From Palsa-1033 sp963735455 (lineage in GTDB: Bacteria; Chloroflexota; Limnocylindria; Limnocylindrales; CSP1-4), in the NCBI GenBank assembly GCA_963735455.1, contig CAVTKZ010000001.1, positions 124,001 through 188,000 on the forward strand: 64,000 nt of DNA, in the 5' to 3' direction. Below the pieces are notes generated by a model. The model saw only the letters and a program-made list of their open reading frames with translations. It searched no databases and had not been told where the DNA came from. The position numbers and the translations under genes are program-made. Of the stretch, positions 47,534-56,147 are shown piece by piece. How positions within the stretch are numbered: the stretch's first letter is position 1; every line of letters starts with the position of its first letter.

Positions 47534-47798
47534 CGTCAGTTCTCCGAGGAGGCGGCAGTGTTCGACGTTCGCCACAGGAGAACAGATGGGCCTCAACTGA
47601 CGCTTACCGGAAGGCTCGGAGCGGTCGTTCGGACCGTTTGTCGTCGGTGGAAGAACGAATCGCGCGACTCACCCCCCAACGGAAGCCTCCGAGGCCACCC
47701 ATTCCCCCGACTTGTTCGCCCCAAGCGACGCGCCAATGGTTTGGATCAAGAGGGCCCGCGACCACGGCCCGGGACGCGCCGAGCCGCCGCCTGAGCGC

Positions 47799-50051
47799 CT
47801 AGCGCCAGACGCGGGCCTGGTCGGGGTAGAGGCGGACCCGGCGGTAGGGTTCCCGGCCACGGGAGCGCGAGACGAGGTTGGCCCGTTCGGCCATCTGATG
47901 CTGGAGGCGGCGGATGTAGGCACTCTGGGGCGACAGCTCGACGGCCTCGGAGCGCTCGATCACCATCCCGATCGCCTCCTCGGTCTCGCGCAGGGCGGCT
48001 TCGCGGGGATCCAGGGCGAGCGAGAAGATCGAGGTCAGGCTGGCGTGCATCTGGAGGATCGTGTTGCTCTTCAGGACGTAGACCGGCAGGCCACGCTCCT
48101 CGGCGTCGCGGACCGTCGGCGGCTTCGAGCGGTACTCGCTGCGGAGGGTCATCACGACATCGGCCTCGTCGATGGTGCGGGCGATGATCACCGGCAGCTG
48201 CAGCTCCCGGATCGCCTGCTCGAGCCGCTTGCGGCTGACCCCGAAGGGCAGCACCCGGAGGGTCGGCAGCAGGCCGTCGGTCACCCGCAGGACGGGCGTC
48301 TCGGCACCGGTCGCAGCCTCGCCGACACTGTCGTCCTCGTCGATGTCGTCCTCGTCGATGTCGTCCTCGTCGTCGGCGTCGAGCTCGGCGGCGACCGAGC
48401 TCAGGCTGACCGGCGGCAGGCGCGGCTCTGCCCCAGGAGCCGCCGAAGCCGGAGCAGCCGGCGCGACGAGCTCGGTCGCATTGATCGGGGCGGTCCCCTC
48501 GTCGGCCTTGAGCGCGGTCAGGGCCCGGGCCGCCTGGTCGCGCCAGGCAGCCTGGCGCTCGCGCTCGCGCTGCTCGCGGGCACGCCGGTCGGGCGGCGGC
48601 GGGGCACCACGCTCGAGCGGGCCGCGGTCGGCGATCTCGCCGGCGATGAAGGGATGGTCGGGCGAGGCGAGCGGCGGCAGGGAGCCGGGGCCCGGGCCGC
48701 GGCCATCAACGCCCGGCGGCTGGTTGGCGAAGCGCTCGCCGGGCATCGTCCCCGTGATCTGCTCACCCGGCCGGCCGGGCCCGTCTATCCGACCGCGGGG
48801 GCCGGTCTCCCGGGTCGTGCCACCCCGCGTCTGGCGCCAGCCACCGGTCGCTCCCGGCCGGTAGCCCGAGCGGTAGCCGCCGGGGGCGGCGCCGGGCGCC
48901 GCATCGCGATAGCCGCCGCTCCGATACGGGGTGTCGCCCCGCCAGCCGGGCTCCATCCGCCACGGGCTGCCGGTCCCGATCAACCCGGCGAAGCGCTCGC
49001 TGCCGAGCGCCTCGCGAGGCGACGGCCGGGGCCGCGACTGGGAGCGGTGGATCCCCTCCTCGTCGCGCCAGCGGAGCTCGGGCGCGACCGGATCGCCGCG
49101 GAGCATCTCGTCGATCGTCTCGGCGACGTCGGCGTGGACCATCACCCGCTCACGATCCTGGATCTCGATGATCACGTCGAAGGTCGGCGGCTGCTTGCGC
49201 TCGAGGACGCTCTTCTGCGAACGCCGGCGACGGGCCTCCTCGTCGCCCAGGGTGACGCTCTGGATCCCGCCGATCAGGTCGGACAGGGTCGGGTTGAGCA
49301 TCAGGTTGTCGAGGTTGTTGCCGTGGGCGGTGCCGATCAGCTGGACGCCCCGCTCGGCGATCGTGCGCGCCGCCTGGGCCTCGAGCTCGGTCCCGATCTC
49401 GTCGATCACGATTACCTGGGGCATGTGGTTCTCGACCGCCTCGATCATCACCTCGTGCTGGAGGGACGGCGTGCGGACCTGCATCCGGCGGGCCTTGCCG
49501 ATCGCCGGATGGGGGATGTCCCCGTCGCCGGCGATCTCGTTGCTCGTGTCGACGACCACCACCCGCTTGCCCATGTCGTCGGCCAGGACCCGGGCTGCCT
49601 CGCGCAGCATCGTGGTCTTGCCGATCCCCGGCCGGCCCATGATCAGGATCGACTTCCCGCTCTCGACGAAGTCGTTGATGATCTCGATCGTGCCGAAGAC
49701 GGCCTTGCCGATCCGGCAGGTCAGGCCGACGATCTTGCCGCTCCGGTTGCGGATCGCGCTGATCCGGTGGAGGGTTCGCTCGATCCCGGCCCGGTTGTCG
49801 TCGCCGAACGTGCCGATGTGGTCGACGACATAGGCCAGGTCGGATTCCTGGATCTCCCGATCGAGGAGGGTCACCTCGCTGTTCGGGAAACGGGCCTCTG
49901 GACGGCGGCCGAGGTCGAGCACGACCTCGATCAGGGTCGTCTGGTCGGGCAGGGCGTGAACCGCGTCGACGACCTCGGGCGGGAGGGCCGCCAGGAGCAG
50001 GTCGAGATCGTCCATCGCTTCACGGTCGGAGTTGGCGGGAACTGCAGTCAC
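47799..50051 (-). CDS. Ycf45/SpoIIIAA-like AAA+ ATPase with R3H domain
   Basis: An intact 750-residue protein. The N-terminal region (MDDLDLLLAALPPEVVDAVH) is followed by an AAA+ core: Walker A GRPGIGKTTMLREAARVL (residue ~139), VVVVDTSNEIAGDGDIPHPA, Walker B QVIVIDEIGTELEAQAA and TAHGNNLDNLMLNPTLSDLI. Residues ~380-560 are a Gly/Arg/Pro-rich, then acidic, probably disordered region. The C-terminus has a conserved domain (LRVLPFGVSRKRLEQAIREL) and an R3H motif (YIRRLQHQMAERANL), expected to bind single-stranded nucleic acid. GTG 50051 has GGAGGT four bases upstream. Head of the pdxS/pdxT-adjacent group; molecular role unknown. Confidence 0.88.
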   Translation of the reverse strand: MTAVPANSDREAMDDLDLLLAALPPEVVDAVHALPDQTTLIEVVLDLGRRPEARFPNSEVTLLDREIQESDLAYVVDHIGTFGDDNRAGIERTLHRISAIRNRSGKIVGLTCRIGKAVFGTIEIINDFVESGKSILIMGRPGIGKTTMLREAARVLADDMGKRVVVVDTSNEIAGDGDIPHPAIGKARRMQVRTPSLQHEVMIEAVENHMPQVIVIDEIGTELEAQAARTIAERGVQLIGTAHGNNLDNLMLNPTLSDLIGGIQSVTLGDEEARRRRSQKSVLERKQPPTFDVIIEIQDRERVMVHADVAETIDEMLRGDPVAPELRWRDEEGIHRSQSRPRPSPREALGSERFAGLIGTGSPWRMEPGWRGDTPYRSGGYRDAAPGAAPGGYRSGYRPGATGGWRQTRGGTTRETGPRGRIDGPGRPGEQITGTMPGERFANQPPGVDGRGPGPGSLPPLASPDHPFIAGEIADRGPLERGAPPPPDRRAREQRERERQAAWRDQAARALTALKADEGTAPINATELVAPAAPASAAPGAEPRLPPVSLSSVAAELDADDEDDIDEDDIDEDDSVGEAATGAETPVLRVTDGLLPTLRVLPFGVSRKRLEQAIRELQLPVIIARTIDEADVVMTLRSEYRSKPPTVRDAEERGLPVYVLKSNTILQMHASLTSIFSLALDPREAALRETEEAIGMVIERSEAVELSPQSAYIRRLQHQMAERANLVSRSRGREPYRRVRLYPDQARVWR

Positions 50052-50091
50052 GGGACCTCCGGGGTCGGCGGTGCAGGGGCATGGACCCGGG

Positions 50092-51126
50092 TCATCTGAT
50101 CGCCGGCACGAGCGCCGGCTCGGCGACCCGGACGAGAGCTTCCTTGAGCAGCAGGGTGACGCTGGATTCGACCTCGAAACCGGCCTCCTCGAGCCGGCGG
50201 TCAATCGGCGATTCGTAGGTTCGAACCGACGAGATCACGCCGTGCTGCGCTTCGCGACGATTGCCGGTCCGGGCCGCGATCACGCCCAGACCGTACTCCA
50301 CCAGGGGCCCGACGTCCGATTCGGGCCGGGCCAGGATCTTGAGGTAGTGGGGCTGATCCTCCTTGGCCACGGCAACCTGGATGAAGGCCGACAGGCCCGT
50401 CGGATCCGTCGCACCGGCGGGCGGGTCCTGGACGAACGCCTCGATATCGGCGAAGCGCAGGATCGGGGTCAGGCTCGAGCGGGGCACCCGCCAGCCGGAG
50501 CCCTGGCGCTCCCAGTCGGGCAGCCGATAGGCCTCCAGGCGTTGGACCGGCTGGGGCGTGACCTGGGCATACAGTCGCGACAGGGCCAAGGCGTCGAGCG
50601 GGACAACCGGCCGGATCCCGCAGCTTTCGGCGCGCTCGTCCGACCAGGCCTCGGGCAGCGCCTCGGTCGAATCGCGGAACAGGATCTGCTCCTCGCCGTA
50701 GCGGGCGAAGCCGGCCTGCATGAACAGCTCGACATTGCCGTCGGCGTCGGCGCAGGCGACATGGAAGCGGACCGCGCCGCGCTTGGCACCGTCACGCAGG
50801 AGGTGCTGGACGAGCCGGAAGCGGATGTCCCCGGCGTCGCCCTGGCCGATCGCGTCGAGCTCGACCACGGTCCATTCGTCGCGGTGGCTCTCGCGCTCGA
50901 CCCGGAGCAGGCCGCTGATCCGGCGATCCTCCTCGTAGACGTACAGCAGGTCGTTGGGCTGGAAGGCGCCCAGCGGCAGGCGGAACAGGCTGAAGACGCC
51001 CATCCGGGGGCGGGTCACGGGCAGGCCGAGCGAGCGGGCGGCATCGGTCTGGGCCAGGCGCGACAGCTCGGCCAGGGCAGCCAGGTCGGTCAGGCGGGCC
51101 ATCCGGACCTTGCCCGAGAGGGTCAT
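50092..51126 (-). CDS. GNAT-like acetyltransferase family protein
   Basis: A 344-residue protein. The N-terminal half fits a GNAT fold (RMARLTDLAALAELSRLAQT, DRRISGLLRVERESHRDEWT, then VQHLLRDGAKRGAVRFHVAC). NVELFMQAGFARYGEEQILF is the typical final strand-helix. The C-terminal half (LDALALSRLYAQVTPQPVQR, YLKILARPESDVGPLVEYG) looks like a second degenerate copy of the same fold. The substrate is unknown. The ATG overlaps the pdxT stop (ATGA), so it is translated after pdxT on the same transcript, an unusual companion for vitamin B6 synthesis. Confidence 0.72.
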   Translation of the reverse strand: MTLSGKVRMARLTDLAALAELSRLAQTDAARSLGLPVTRPRMGVFSLFRLPLGAFQPNDLLYVYEEDRRISGLLRVERESHRDEWTVVELDAIGQGDAGDIRFRLVQHLLRDGAKRGAVRFHVACADADGNVELFMQAGFARYGEEQILFRDSTEALPEAWSDERAESCGIRPVVPLDALALSRLYAQVTPQPVQRLEAYRLPDWERQGSGWRVPRSSLTPILRFADIEAFVQDPPAGATDPTGLSAFIQVAVAKEDQPHYLKILARPESDVGPLVEYGLGVIAARTGNRREAQHGVISSVRTYESPIDRRLEEAGFEVESSVTLLLKEALVRVAEPALVPAIR

Positions 51127-51761
51127 CGGGCCGTCCGGTCGCGGCGCACGGGGTGGTGGCGCCGGCCCGAGCCCTCGCCCGGGTCGTCGTGCTCGGCGGC
51201 CATCGTCGCCACGAGGCGGTGGAAACGGGTCTCGCCGGCCAGCTCGGGGTGGAAGGCGGTAGCGATGATGTTCCGCTCGCGGACCGCCACGATCCGGCCG
51301 TCGTCGAGGCTGGCCATCACCTCCACGCCGCTGCCCACCCGATCGATCACCGGCGCCCGGATGAAGACGCCGTGGACGGGCTCGTCGCCGAGCATCGGCA
51401 CCTGCAGGTCGGCCTCGAACGAATCGAGCTGGCGGCCAAAGGCGTTGCGCTGGACGGTGACGTCCAGGAGGGGCAGGACGGGCGGCTCGCCGCCGACGAT
51501 CTCGGTCGCCAGCAGGATCATCCCGGCACATGTGCCGAAGATCGGGGCCCCGCTCTCGGCCAGGTCGAGGATCGGCTGGCGGAGGCCCCAGCGATCGATC
51601 AGGCGGCGCATCGTCGTGCTCTCGCCGCCAGGCAGGGTCAGCCCACTGACGCCCTCGAGATCCTCGGGCAGGCGGACCTCGACGGCCTCGACACCGATCG
51701 AGCGGTAGGTCCGGATGTGCTCGATGAAGTCGCCCTGGACGGCCAGGACTCCGATCTTCAT
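51123..51761 (-). CDS. pdxT: Pyridoxal 5'-phosphate synthase glutaminase subunit
   Basis: The 212-residue glutaminase that feeds ammonia to PdxS. Motifs: MKIGVLAVQGDFIEHIRTYR, LTLPGGESTTMRRLIDRWG, the nucleophile region FGTCAGMILLATEIVGG, NAFGRQLDSFEADLQVP and the catalytic FHPELAGETRFH. The C-terminus has about 20 extra polar residues (EGSGRRHHPVRRDRTAR). It lies 19 bases downstream of pdxS and overlaps the acetyltransferase gene by four bases. Confidence 0.95.
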   Translation of the reverse strand: MKIGVLAVQGDFIEHIRTYRSIGVEAVEVRLPEDLEGVSGLTLPGGESTTMRRLIDRWGLRQPILDLAESGAPIFGTCAGMILLATEIVGGEPPVLPLLDVTVQRNAFGRQLDSFEADLQVPMLGDEPVHGVFIRAPVIDRVGSGVEVMASLDDGRIVAVRERNIIATAFHPELAGETRFHRLVATMAAEHDDPGEGSGRRHHPVRRDRTAR

Positions 51762-51780
51762 GGGTGCTGCCTGCTCAGGA

Positions 51781-52668
51781 CTACCAGCCCCGGACGGCCA
51801 GGCGCTCCTGATCGGGGATCGATTCCATGCTGATCCCGCGCATCGCCGCCCCGAGGCCCTTGCTGACTTCGGCCAGCAAGGCCGGGTTGTCGAAGTGGGT
51901 CGTGGCCTGGACGATGGCGTTCGCCATCCGGGCCGGATCCTCGCTCTTGAAGATGCCCGAGCCGACGAAGACGCCCTCAGCCCCGAGCTGCATCGCGAGG
52001 GCCGCATCGGCCGGGGTGGCGATCCCGCCGGCAACGAAGTTGACCACCGGCAGCTTGCCCTCGGCGGCGACCTGGCGGACCAGCTCGAGCGGGGCGCCGA
52101 GCTCCTTGGCCGCCACGAACAGCTCGTCCTCGCGCAGGCCGTGCAGGCGGCGCAGCTCGGCGTTGACGGTCCGGATGTGGCGGACCGCCTCGACGATGTT
52201 GCCCGTCCCGGCCTCGCCCTTGGTGCGCATCATCGCGGCGCCCTCGCTGATCCGGCGGAGCGCTTCGCCCAGGTTCCGCGAGCCGCACACGAAGGGCACC
52301 TTGAAGGCGTGCTTGTCGATGTGATTGGCCTCGTCGGCCGGGGTCAGGACCTCCGACTCGTCGATGTAGTCGACGCCCAGGGCCTCGAGGATCTGGGCCT
52401 CGACGAAGTGCCCGATCCGGGCCTTGGCCATGACCGGGATCGAGACGGCGTCCATGATCCCGACGATCATCGACGGGTCGCTCATCCGGGCCACGCCGCC
52501 GGTCGCCCGGATGTCGGACGGCACCCGCTCGAGGGCCATCACGGCGACGGCGCCGGCCTCTTCGGCGATCTTGGCCTGATCGGGGGTGACGACGTCCATG
52601 ATGACGCCGCCCTTGAGCATCTGGGCGAGGCCCTTCTTGGTTGCCCAGGTGGATGATTCGACGGTCAT
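51781..52668 (-). CDS. pdxS: Pyridoxal 5'-phosphate synthase lyase subunit
   Basis: A 295-residue PdxS with full-length family similarity: KKGLAQMLKGGVIMDVVTPD, AVMALERVPSDIRATGGVAR, IPVMAKARIGHFVEAQILEA, AMMRTKGEAGTGNIVEAVRH and GVFVGSGIFKSEDPARMANA. It condenses ribose/ribulose 5-phosphate, glyceraldehyde 3-phosphate and ammonia to PLP. A GATAAT box about 98 bases upstream suggests a leader of ~91 bases, unlike the leaderless genes nearby. Cotranscribed with pdxT and the acetyltransferase. Confidence 0.97.
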   Translation of the reverse strand: MTVESSTWATKKGLAQMLKGGVIMDVVTPDQAKIAEEAGAVAVMALERVPSDIRATGGVARMSDPSMIVGIMDAVSIPVMAKARIGHFVEAQILEALGVDYIDESEVLTPADEANHIDKHAFKVPFVCGSRNLGEALRRISEGAAMMRTKGEAGTGNIVEAVRHIRTVNAELRRLHGLREDELFVAAKELGAPLELVRQVAAEGKLPVVNFVAGGIATPADAALAMQLGAEGVFVGSGIFKSEDPARMANAIVQATTHFDNPALLAEVSKGLGAAMRGISMESIPDQERLAVRGW

Positions 52669-52765
52669 GTGTGGCTCCGGTTGACTCCTGCGTTCCGCGT
52701 CGGCCTGGGCTGGGCCCCGGGGTCGGTCCCCGTTCGAGCGGGCCGGATCGTGTCGCGCAGCCGGA

Positions 52766-52771
52766 ATTATC
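52766..52771 (-). promoter_or_regulatory. -10 box of pdxST
   Basis: GATAAT on the minus strand preceded by TGC (extended -10 type). It predicts a leader of about 91 bases before pdxS; no known riboswitch was recognised in it. Confidence 0.5.
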
Positions 52772-52802
52772 GCATGAGCCGTGAAGCCGCCTGCGGCGGG
52801 CG

Positions 52803-52827
52803 AAAACTCGCCGGCGATGCGCCGGCG
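52803..52827 (-). terminator. Intrinsic terminator of the GbsR-type regulator gene
   Basis: CGCCGGCG, loop of three, CGCCGGCG, followed on the minus strand by AGTTTTC. It begins 10 bases past the stop of the gene at 52837. One of the few hairpins here with a T tract. Confidence 0.75.
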
Positions 52828-52836
52828 TCGCGCGGG

Positions 52837-53586
52837 TCAGCGACCGACGGTCTTGACCACCCCGGCCATCAGCTTGATCGAGCGACGGGCGGCCCCCGGC
52901 GAGAGGTTCGACAGGGCACCGACCAGGGCGAGGACGTCCTCGTCGGGCAGCTGGCCGAGAAGCCGGACGAGGCGCAGGATCGTGTCGTCGGGGATCCGGG
53001 CGAGCAGGTCAAGGAGGTGCTCGAGCTCGGCCGGCTCGAGGACCGGGACGAGGCCGATCGCCCGGTTGAACAGGCGTACGAACCACAGGAACGTAGCCAG
53101 CCAATCGCGCAGCTCGGCCAGCTCGGTATCGTCGGGGTACTGGGCGGCGGCGACCAGGGCATCGGCCGCGGTCCGCTCGAGGACGTCGATGATCGGATCG
53201 CCCTCGAGCGCCTTGCGATGCTCGATCACCCGGCTGAACCAGCGGAAGTGGTCGCCGACCGAGGCATAGGCCGAACCGGCCGGTCCGCGCCGGCCCACCC
53301 GCCGGGGCTCTTCCACCCGCTCGACGACGCCCCAGCGGATCGCCGCTTCGAGGGCCAGGCTGGCCGCCCGGTGGCTCAGGCCCAGCGCCTCGCGGACCTC
53401 GCGCTCGGTCAGCGGCTCGCCCCGGGCCATCAGGTAAATATGGACCCGGGCGATCGCCGGCGCGACGCCCCACGAAGCGCCCATTGCCCCCCACGCCTCG
53501 GCCAGGCCGCGCCGAATCGACTCGGCCCGAATCGCCGGATCGGACGTCTGGGCGGGCTCGCGAACGGGTGTGGCCTCGGTGATCAC
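52837..53586 (-). CDS. GbsR/MarR-family transcriptional regulator
   Basis: A 249-residue protein. The winged helix-turn-helix is at residues ~35-100 (GAMGASWGVAPAIARVHIYL, EPLTEREVREALGLSHRAAS, then WGVVERVEEPRRVGRRGPAG). The C-terminal ~120 residues are helical (ALVAAAQYPDDTELAELRDW, LLARIPDDTILRLVRLLGQL). This matches GbsR-like repressors, which in other bacteria answer to choline or osmotic signals; the target here is unknown. It is divergent from mccB with about 83 bases between starts, so control of mccB is possible. A TACTGT box lies ten bases before the GTG. Confidence 0.83.
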   Translation of the reverse strand: MITEATPVREPAQTSDPAIRAESIRRGLAEAWGAMGASWGVAPAIARVHIYLMARGEPLTEREVREALGLSHRAASLALEAAIRWGVVERVEEPRRVGRRGPAGSAYASVGDHFRWFSRVIEHRKALEGDPIIDVLERTAADALVAAAQYPDDTELAELRDWLATFLWFVRLFNRAIGLVPVLEPAELEHLLDLLARIPDDTILRLVRLLGQLPDEDVLALVGALSNLSPGAARRSIKLMAGVVKTVGR

Positions 53587-53596
53587 TTGCCCATGG

Positions 53597-53602
53597 ACAG
53601 TA
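53597..53602 (-). promoter_or_regulatory. -10 box of the GbsR-type gene
   Basis: TACTGT on the minus strand, ten bases before the GTG at 53586; it predicts a leader of only three to four bases. Confidence 0.45.
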
Positions 53603-53657
53603 GCACGTTAATCGGCAGGGATCGTCCAGATCTTCGCTCGGCTGCGAGTGGCGCGGC

Positions 53658-53663
53658 TATGAT
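53658..53663 (+). promoter_or_regulatory. -10 box of mccB (leaderless)
   Basis: TATGAT with six bases to the ATG at 53670, preceded by GC. Confidence 0.62.
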
Positions 53664-53669
53664 CGGGGC

Positions 53670-55295
53670 ATGTCCGTCCTGCGCAGCCGACTCGATCCGG
53701 CGAGCGCCGAGAGCCTGGCCAACCGGGCCGCGATGGACGTCCTGGTGGCCGACCTGCGAGCCCGCCAGGCGCGGGTCAGCGAGAACGGCGCCGGTGGCGA
53801 CTCGGCCGCGATCGAGAAGCACCGGGCGCGTGGCAAGCTGCCGGTTCGCGAGCGGATCGACCGGCTGATCGATCCCGGGTCGGCGTTCCTTGAGCTCAGT
53901 CCGCTGGCGGCCGACGGCGTCTACGGCGCTGACGGGCAGGATGCCCCGAGCGCCGGGATCGTGACCGGGATCGGCCAGGTCGAGGGCGTGACCTGCGTGA
54001 TCGTGGCCAACGACGCGACCGTCAAGGGCGGCACGTACTACCCGTTGACCGTCAAGAAGCACCTCCGGGCCCAGGAGATCGCCCTCGAGAACCAGCTGCC
54101 CTGCATCTACCTGGTCGATTCGGGTGGCGCGTTCCTGCCCCTCCAGGCCGAAGTCTTCCCGGATCGCGAGCACTTCGGCCGGATCTTCTACAACCAGGCT
54201 CGGCTGTCGGCGGCGGCCATCCCCCAGGTCGCCCTGGTGATGGGCAGCAGCACGGCCGGCGGGGCGTACGTCCCGGCGATGAGCGACGAGACCGTGATCG
54301 TGCGCGGCACGGGCACGATCTTCCTCGGTGGGCCGCCACTGGTGAAGGCCGCCACGGGCGAGGATGTCAGCGCCGAGGACCTGGGTGGGGCGAGCGTCCA
54401 CGCCCGGGTCAGCGGGGTGGTCGATCACGAGGCGCTCGACGATGAGCATGCCCTGGCGCTGGGGCGCTCGATCGTGGCCAACCTCAATCGCCCGGAGCCG
54501 ACCCTGCCCTGGGCGCGGCGGGCACCGGAGCCGCCGGCCATCGCGGCCGTGGGCGGAGCCGCGGCGGCCCACCTGTACGCCGCGATCCCTGCCGACCTGC
54601 GCCGCCCGCTGGCGATCCGGGAGGTGATCGGCCGGCTGGTTGACGGCAGTCGCTTCCACGAGTTCAAGCCGCTCTACGGCGAGACGCTGGTATGTGGCTT
54701 CGCCCACCTCGACGGCTATCCGATCGGGATCATCGCCAACGACGGGATCCTGTTCAGCCAGTCGGCCCTCAAGGGCAGCCACTTCATCGAGCTCGCCGCG
54801 CAACGCAAGATCCCCCTCGTCTTCCTGCAGAACATCACCGGGTTCATGGTCGGCCGCGAGTACGAGGCCGGCGGGATCGCCAAGGACGGGGCCAAGATGG
54901 TGATGGCGGTGGCCTGCGCCGCGGTGCCCAAGTTCACGGTGATCGTCGGGGGCAGCTTCGGAGCCGGCAACTACGCGATGGCCGGGCGGGCCTATTCGCC
55001 GCGCTTCCTGTGGTCCTGGCCGAACAGCCGGATCAGCGTGATGGGTGGCCGGCAGGCGGCCCGGGTGCTGTCGACGGTGGGCGGCCCGTTCGAATCGGAC
55101 GAAGAGCGGGATGCCTTCGAGGCTCCGATCCTCGATCGCTACGAAGCCGAGGGCAGCCCCTACTTCGCGAGCGCCAGGCTGTGGGATGACGGCGTGATCG
55201 ATCCCCTCGAAACGCGCCGTGTGCTGGCCATCGGCCTGGCGGCGAGCCTCCACGCCCCGATCCCGGAGACGCGCTTCGGCGTCTTCCGGATGTAG
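53670..55295 (+). CDS. mccB: Acyl-CoA carboxylase carboxyltransferase (methylcrotonyl-CoA type, beta)
   Basis: A 541-residue carboxyltransferase. Typical MCC-beta segments are KHRARGKLPVRERIDRLIDP, NDATVKGGTYYPLTVKKHLR and YLVDSGGAFLPLQAEVFPDR. The CoA-binding crotonase motifs are STAGGAYVPAMSDETVIV and HVxxSGVVDHEALDDEHAL-type ARVSGVVDHEALDDEHALAL, then QNITGFMVGREYEAGGIAKD and GAGNYAMAGRAYSPRF. With the alpha subunit at 58650 it should carboxylate 3-methylcrotonyl-CoA in leucine breakdown. The length and GTYYP motif favour MccB over PccB. First gene of the leucine cluster, leaderless. Confidence 0.93.
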   Translation: MSVLRSRLDPASAESLANRAAMDVLVADLRARQARVSENGAGGDSAAIEKHRARGKLPVRERIDRLIDPGSAFLELSPLAADGVYGADGQDAPSAGIVTGIGQVEGVTCVIVANDATVKGGTYYPLTVKKHLRAQEIALENQLPCIYLVDSGGAFLPLQAEVFPDREHFGRIFYNQARLSAAAIPQVALVMGSSTAGGAYVPAMSDETVIVRGTGTIFLGGPPLVKAATGEDVSAEDLGGASVHARVSGVVDHEALDDEHALALGRSIVANLNRPEPTLPWARRAPEPPAIAAVGGAAAAHLYAAIPADLRRPLAIREVIGRLVDGSRFHEFKPLYGETLVCGFAHLDGYPIGIIANDGILFSQSALKGSHFIELAAQRKIPLVFLQNITGFMVGREYEAGGIAKDGAKMVMAVACAAVPKFTVIVGGSFGAGNYAMAGRAYSPRFLWSWPNSRISVMGGRQAARVLSTVGGPFESDEERDAFEAPILDRYEAEGSPYFASARLWDDGVIDPLETRRVLAIGLAASLHAPIPETRFGVFRM

Positions 55296-55321
55296 CCGGG
55301 CCTGGCACGGCCGCGAGCCGA

Positions 55322-56110
55322 TCAGGCCGCGCGCAGGAGCCAGCGGCAGCCGAGCAGCTCGACGTCGCGAAGCTCGGTCCCCGACGTAGCCTCGGGCAGC
55401 GTCACGCGCAGGTGGACGGTGGCCATCGGCCAGCCGGCGGACCGGCCAGGCACGAACCGGATCGTGTGCGGGCCGATGCTGGCGTCCCGAGCGCCGCGGC
55501 CGGCGAGCGACGGCCGGAACGGGCCGATGCCCACCGTCCGCAGGTAGCGCCGGGTCGCCTGGGCGACATTCGGGGCCGGCAGCTCGAGCGTCTCGAAGCG
55601 GACCGGGCCGCCGATCGGATGGCGCTGGGCCGCCCGCTCGGCGCGCTCGGCGGGGCTCCACTCGGCCGCGGCCAGGTCATGCTCGATCAGGAAGGGCGGC
55701 TCGAGGGGGCCCATCGTCGGAGCCTCGGCCAGCGTCCAGCGCACGATCCGGCCGTCCGGCCGGACCCGCTCACCGGCGATCGGTTCGCCGATCTCCGAGC
55801 CGCCCGCGCGGAGCCGGTCGACCTCCGCCCGGACCTGGCTGCTCGCCGCGGCCCACATCGCGAAGCCGCCACCGGCATCGGCGGCTCGAAGGACGGGCCG
55901 GCCGACCCAGCTCGCCTCGGCCAGCTTGCGGGCCTCGATCCCGATCAGCTCGATGAAGCTGTCGCCGAGCCAGATCAGCTGGTTGAAGGTGCCCAGTGCG
56001 GTATGCCGCCCGGAGCCGGTTGCCTGCAGCCCGAGGCGAGCCTCGAACAGGGCGGCGGCCTCGTCCGGGTCCGGGCAGGCAATCAGGACGTGGTCGATCG
56101 CGTCGGGCAT
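55322..56110 (-). CDS. VOC/glyoxalase-like domain protein
   Basis: A 262-residue protein: MPDAIDHVLIACPDPDEAAA, FEARLGLQATGSGRHTALGT, then FNQLIWLGDSFIELIGIEAR. This matches the Glyoxalase_3-like (VOC superfamily) fold with metal-binding His and Glu. The second half (RRYLRTVGIGPFRPSLAGRG) looks like a second VOC module with weaker conservation. The substrate is unknown. It sits on the opposite strand between mccB and the enoyl-CoA hydratase. A TAGGCT box six bases before the ATG makes it leaderless. Confidence 0.82.
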   Translation of the reverse strand: MPDAIDHVLIACPDPDEAAALFEARLGLQATGSGRHTALGTFNQLIWLGDSFIELIGIEARKLAEASWVGRPVLRAADAGGGFAMWAAASSQVRAEVDRLRAGGSEIGEPIAGERVRPDGRIVRWTLAEAPTMGPLEPPFLIEHDLAAAEWSPAERAERAAQRHPIGGPVRFETLELPAPNVAQATRRYLRTVGIGPFRPSLAGRGARDASIGPHTIRFVPGRSAGWPMATVHLRVTLPEATSGTELRDVELLGCRWLLRAA

Positions 56111-56116
56111 GGATCG

Positions 56117-56122
56117 AGCCTA
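56117..56122 (-). promoter_or_regulatory. -10 box of the VOC gene (leaderless)
   Basis: TAGGCT on the minus strand with six bases to the ATG at 56110; 12 bases from the divergent box of the hydratase gene. Confidence 0.6.
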
Positions 56123-56134
56123 GCAGCCGGTCGC

Positions 56135-56140
56135 TACGAT
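56135..56140 (+). promoter_or_regulatory. -10 box of the enoyl-CoA hydratase gene (leaderless)
   Basis: TACGAT with seven bases to the GTG at 56148; it overlaps the alternative ATG at 56139, which argues for the GTG start. Confidence 0.58.
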
Positions 56141-56147
56141 GGGCGGC

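Noticed and set aside
47712..50099. A 795-residue plus-strand open frame opposite the Ycf45/R3H gene
   Set aside because: It is an antisense shadow of a long GC-rich gene; the sequence has no domains and repeats the codon pattern of the true gene on the other strand.
53583..55661. A 692-residue minus-strand open frame opposite mccB
   Set aside because: A shadow frame; the plus-strand MccB has full-length family motifs and its own promoter box.
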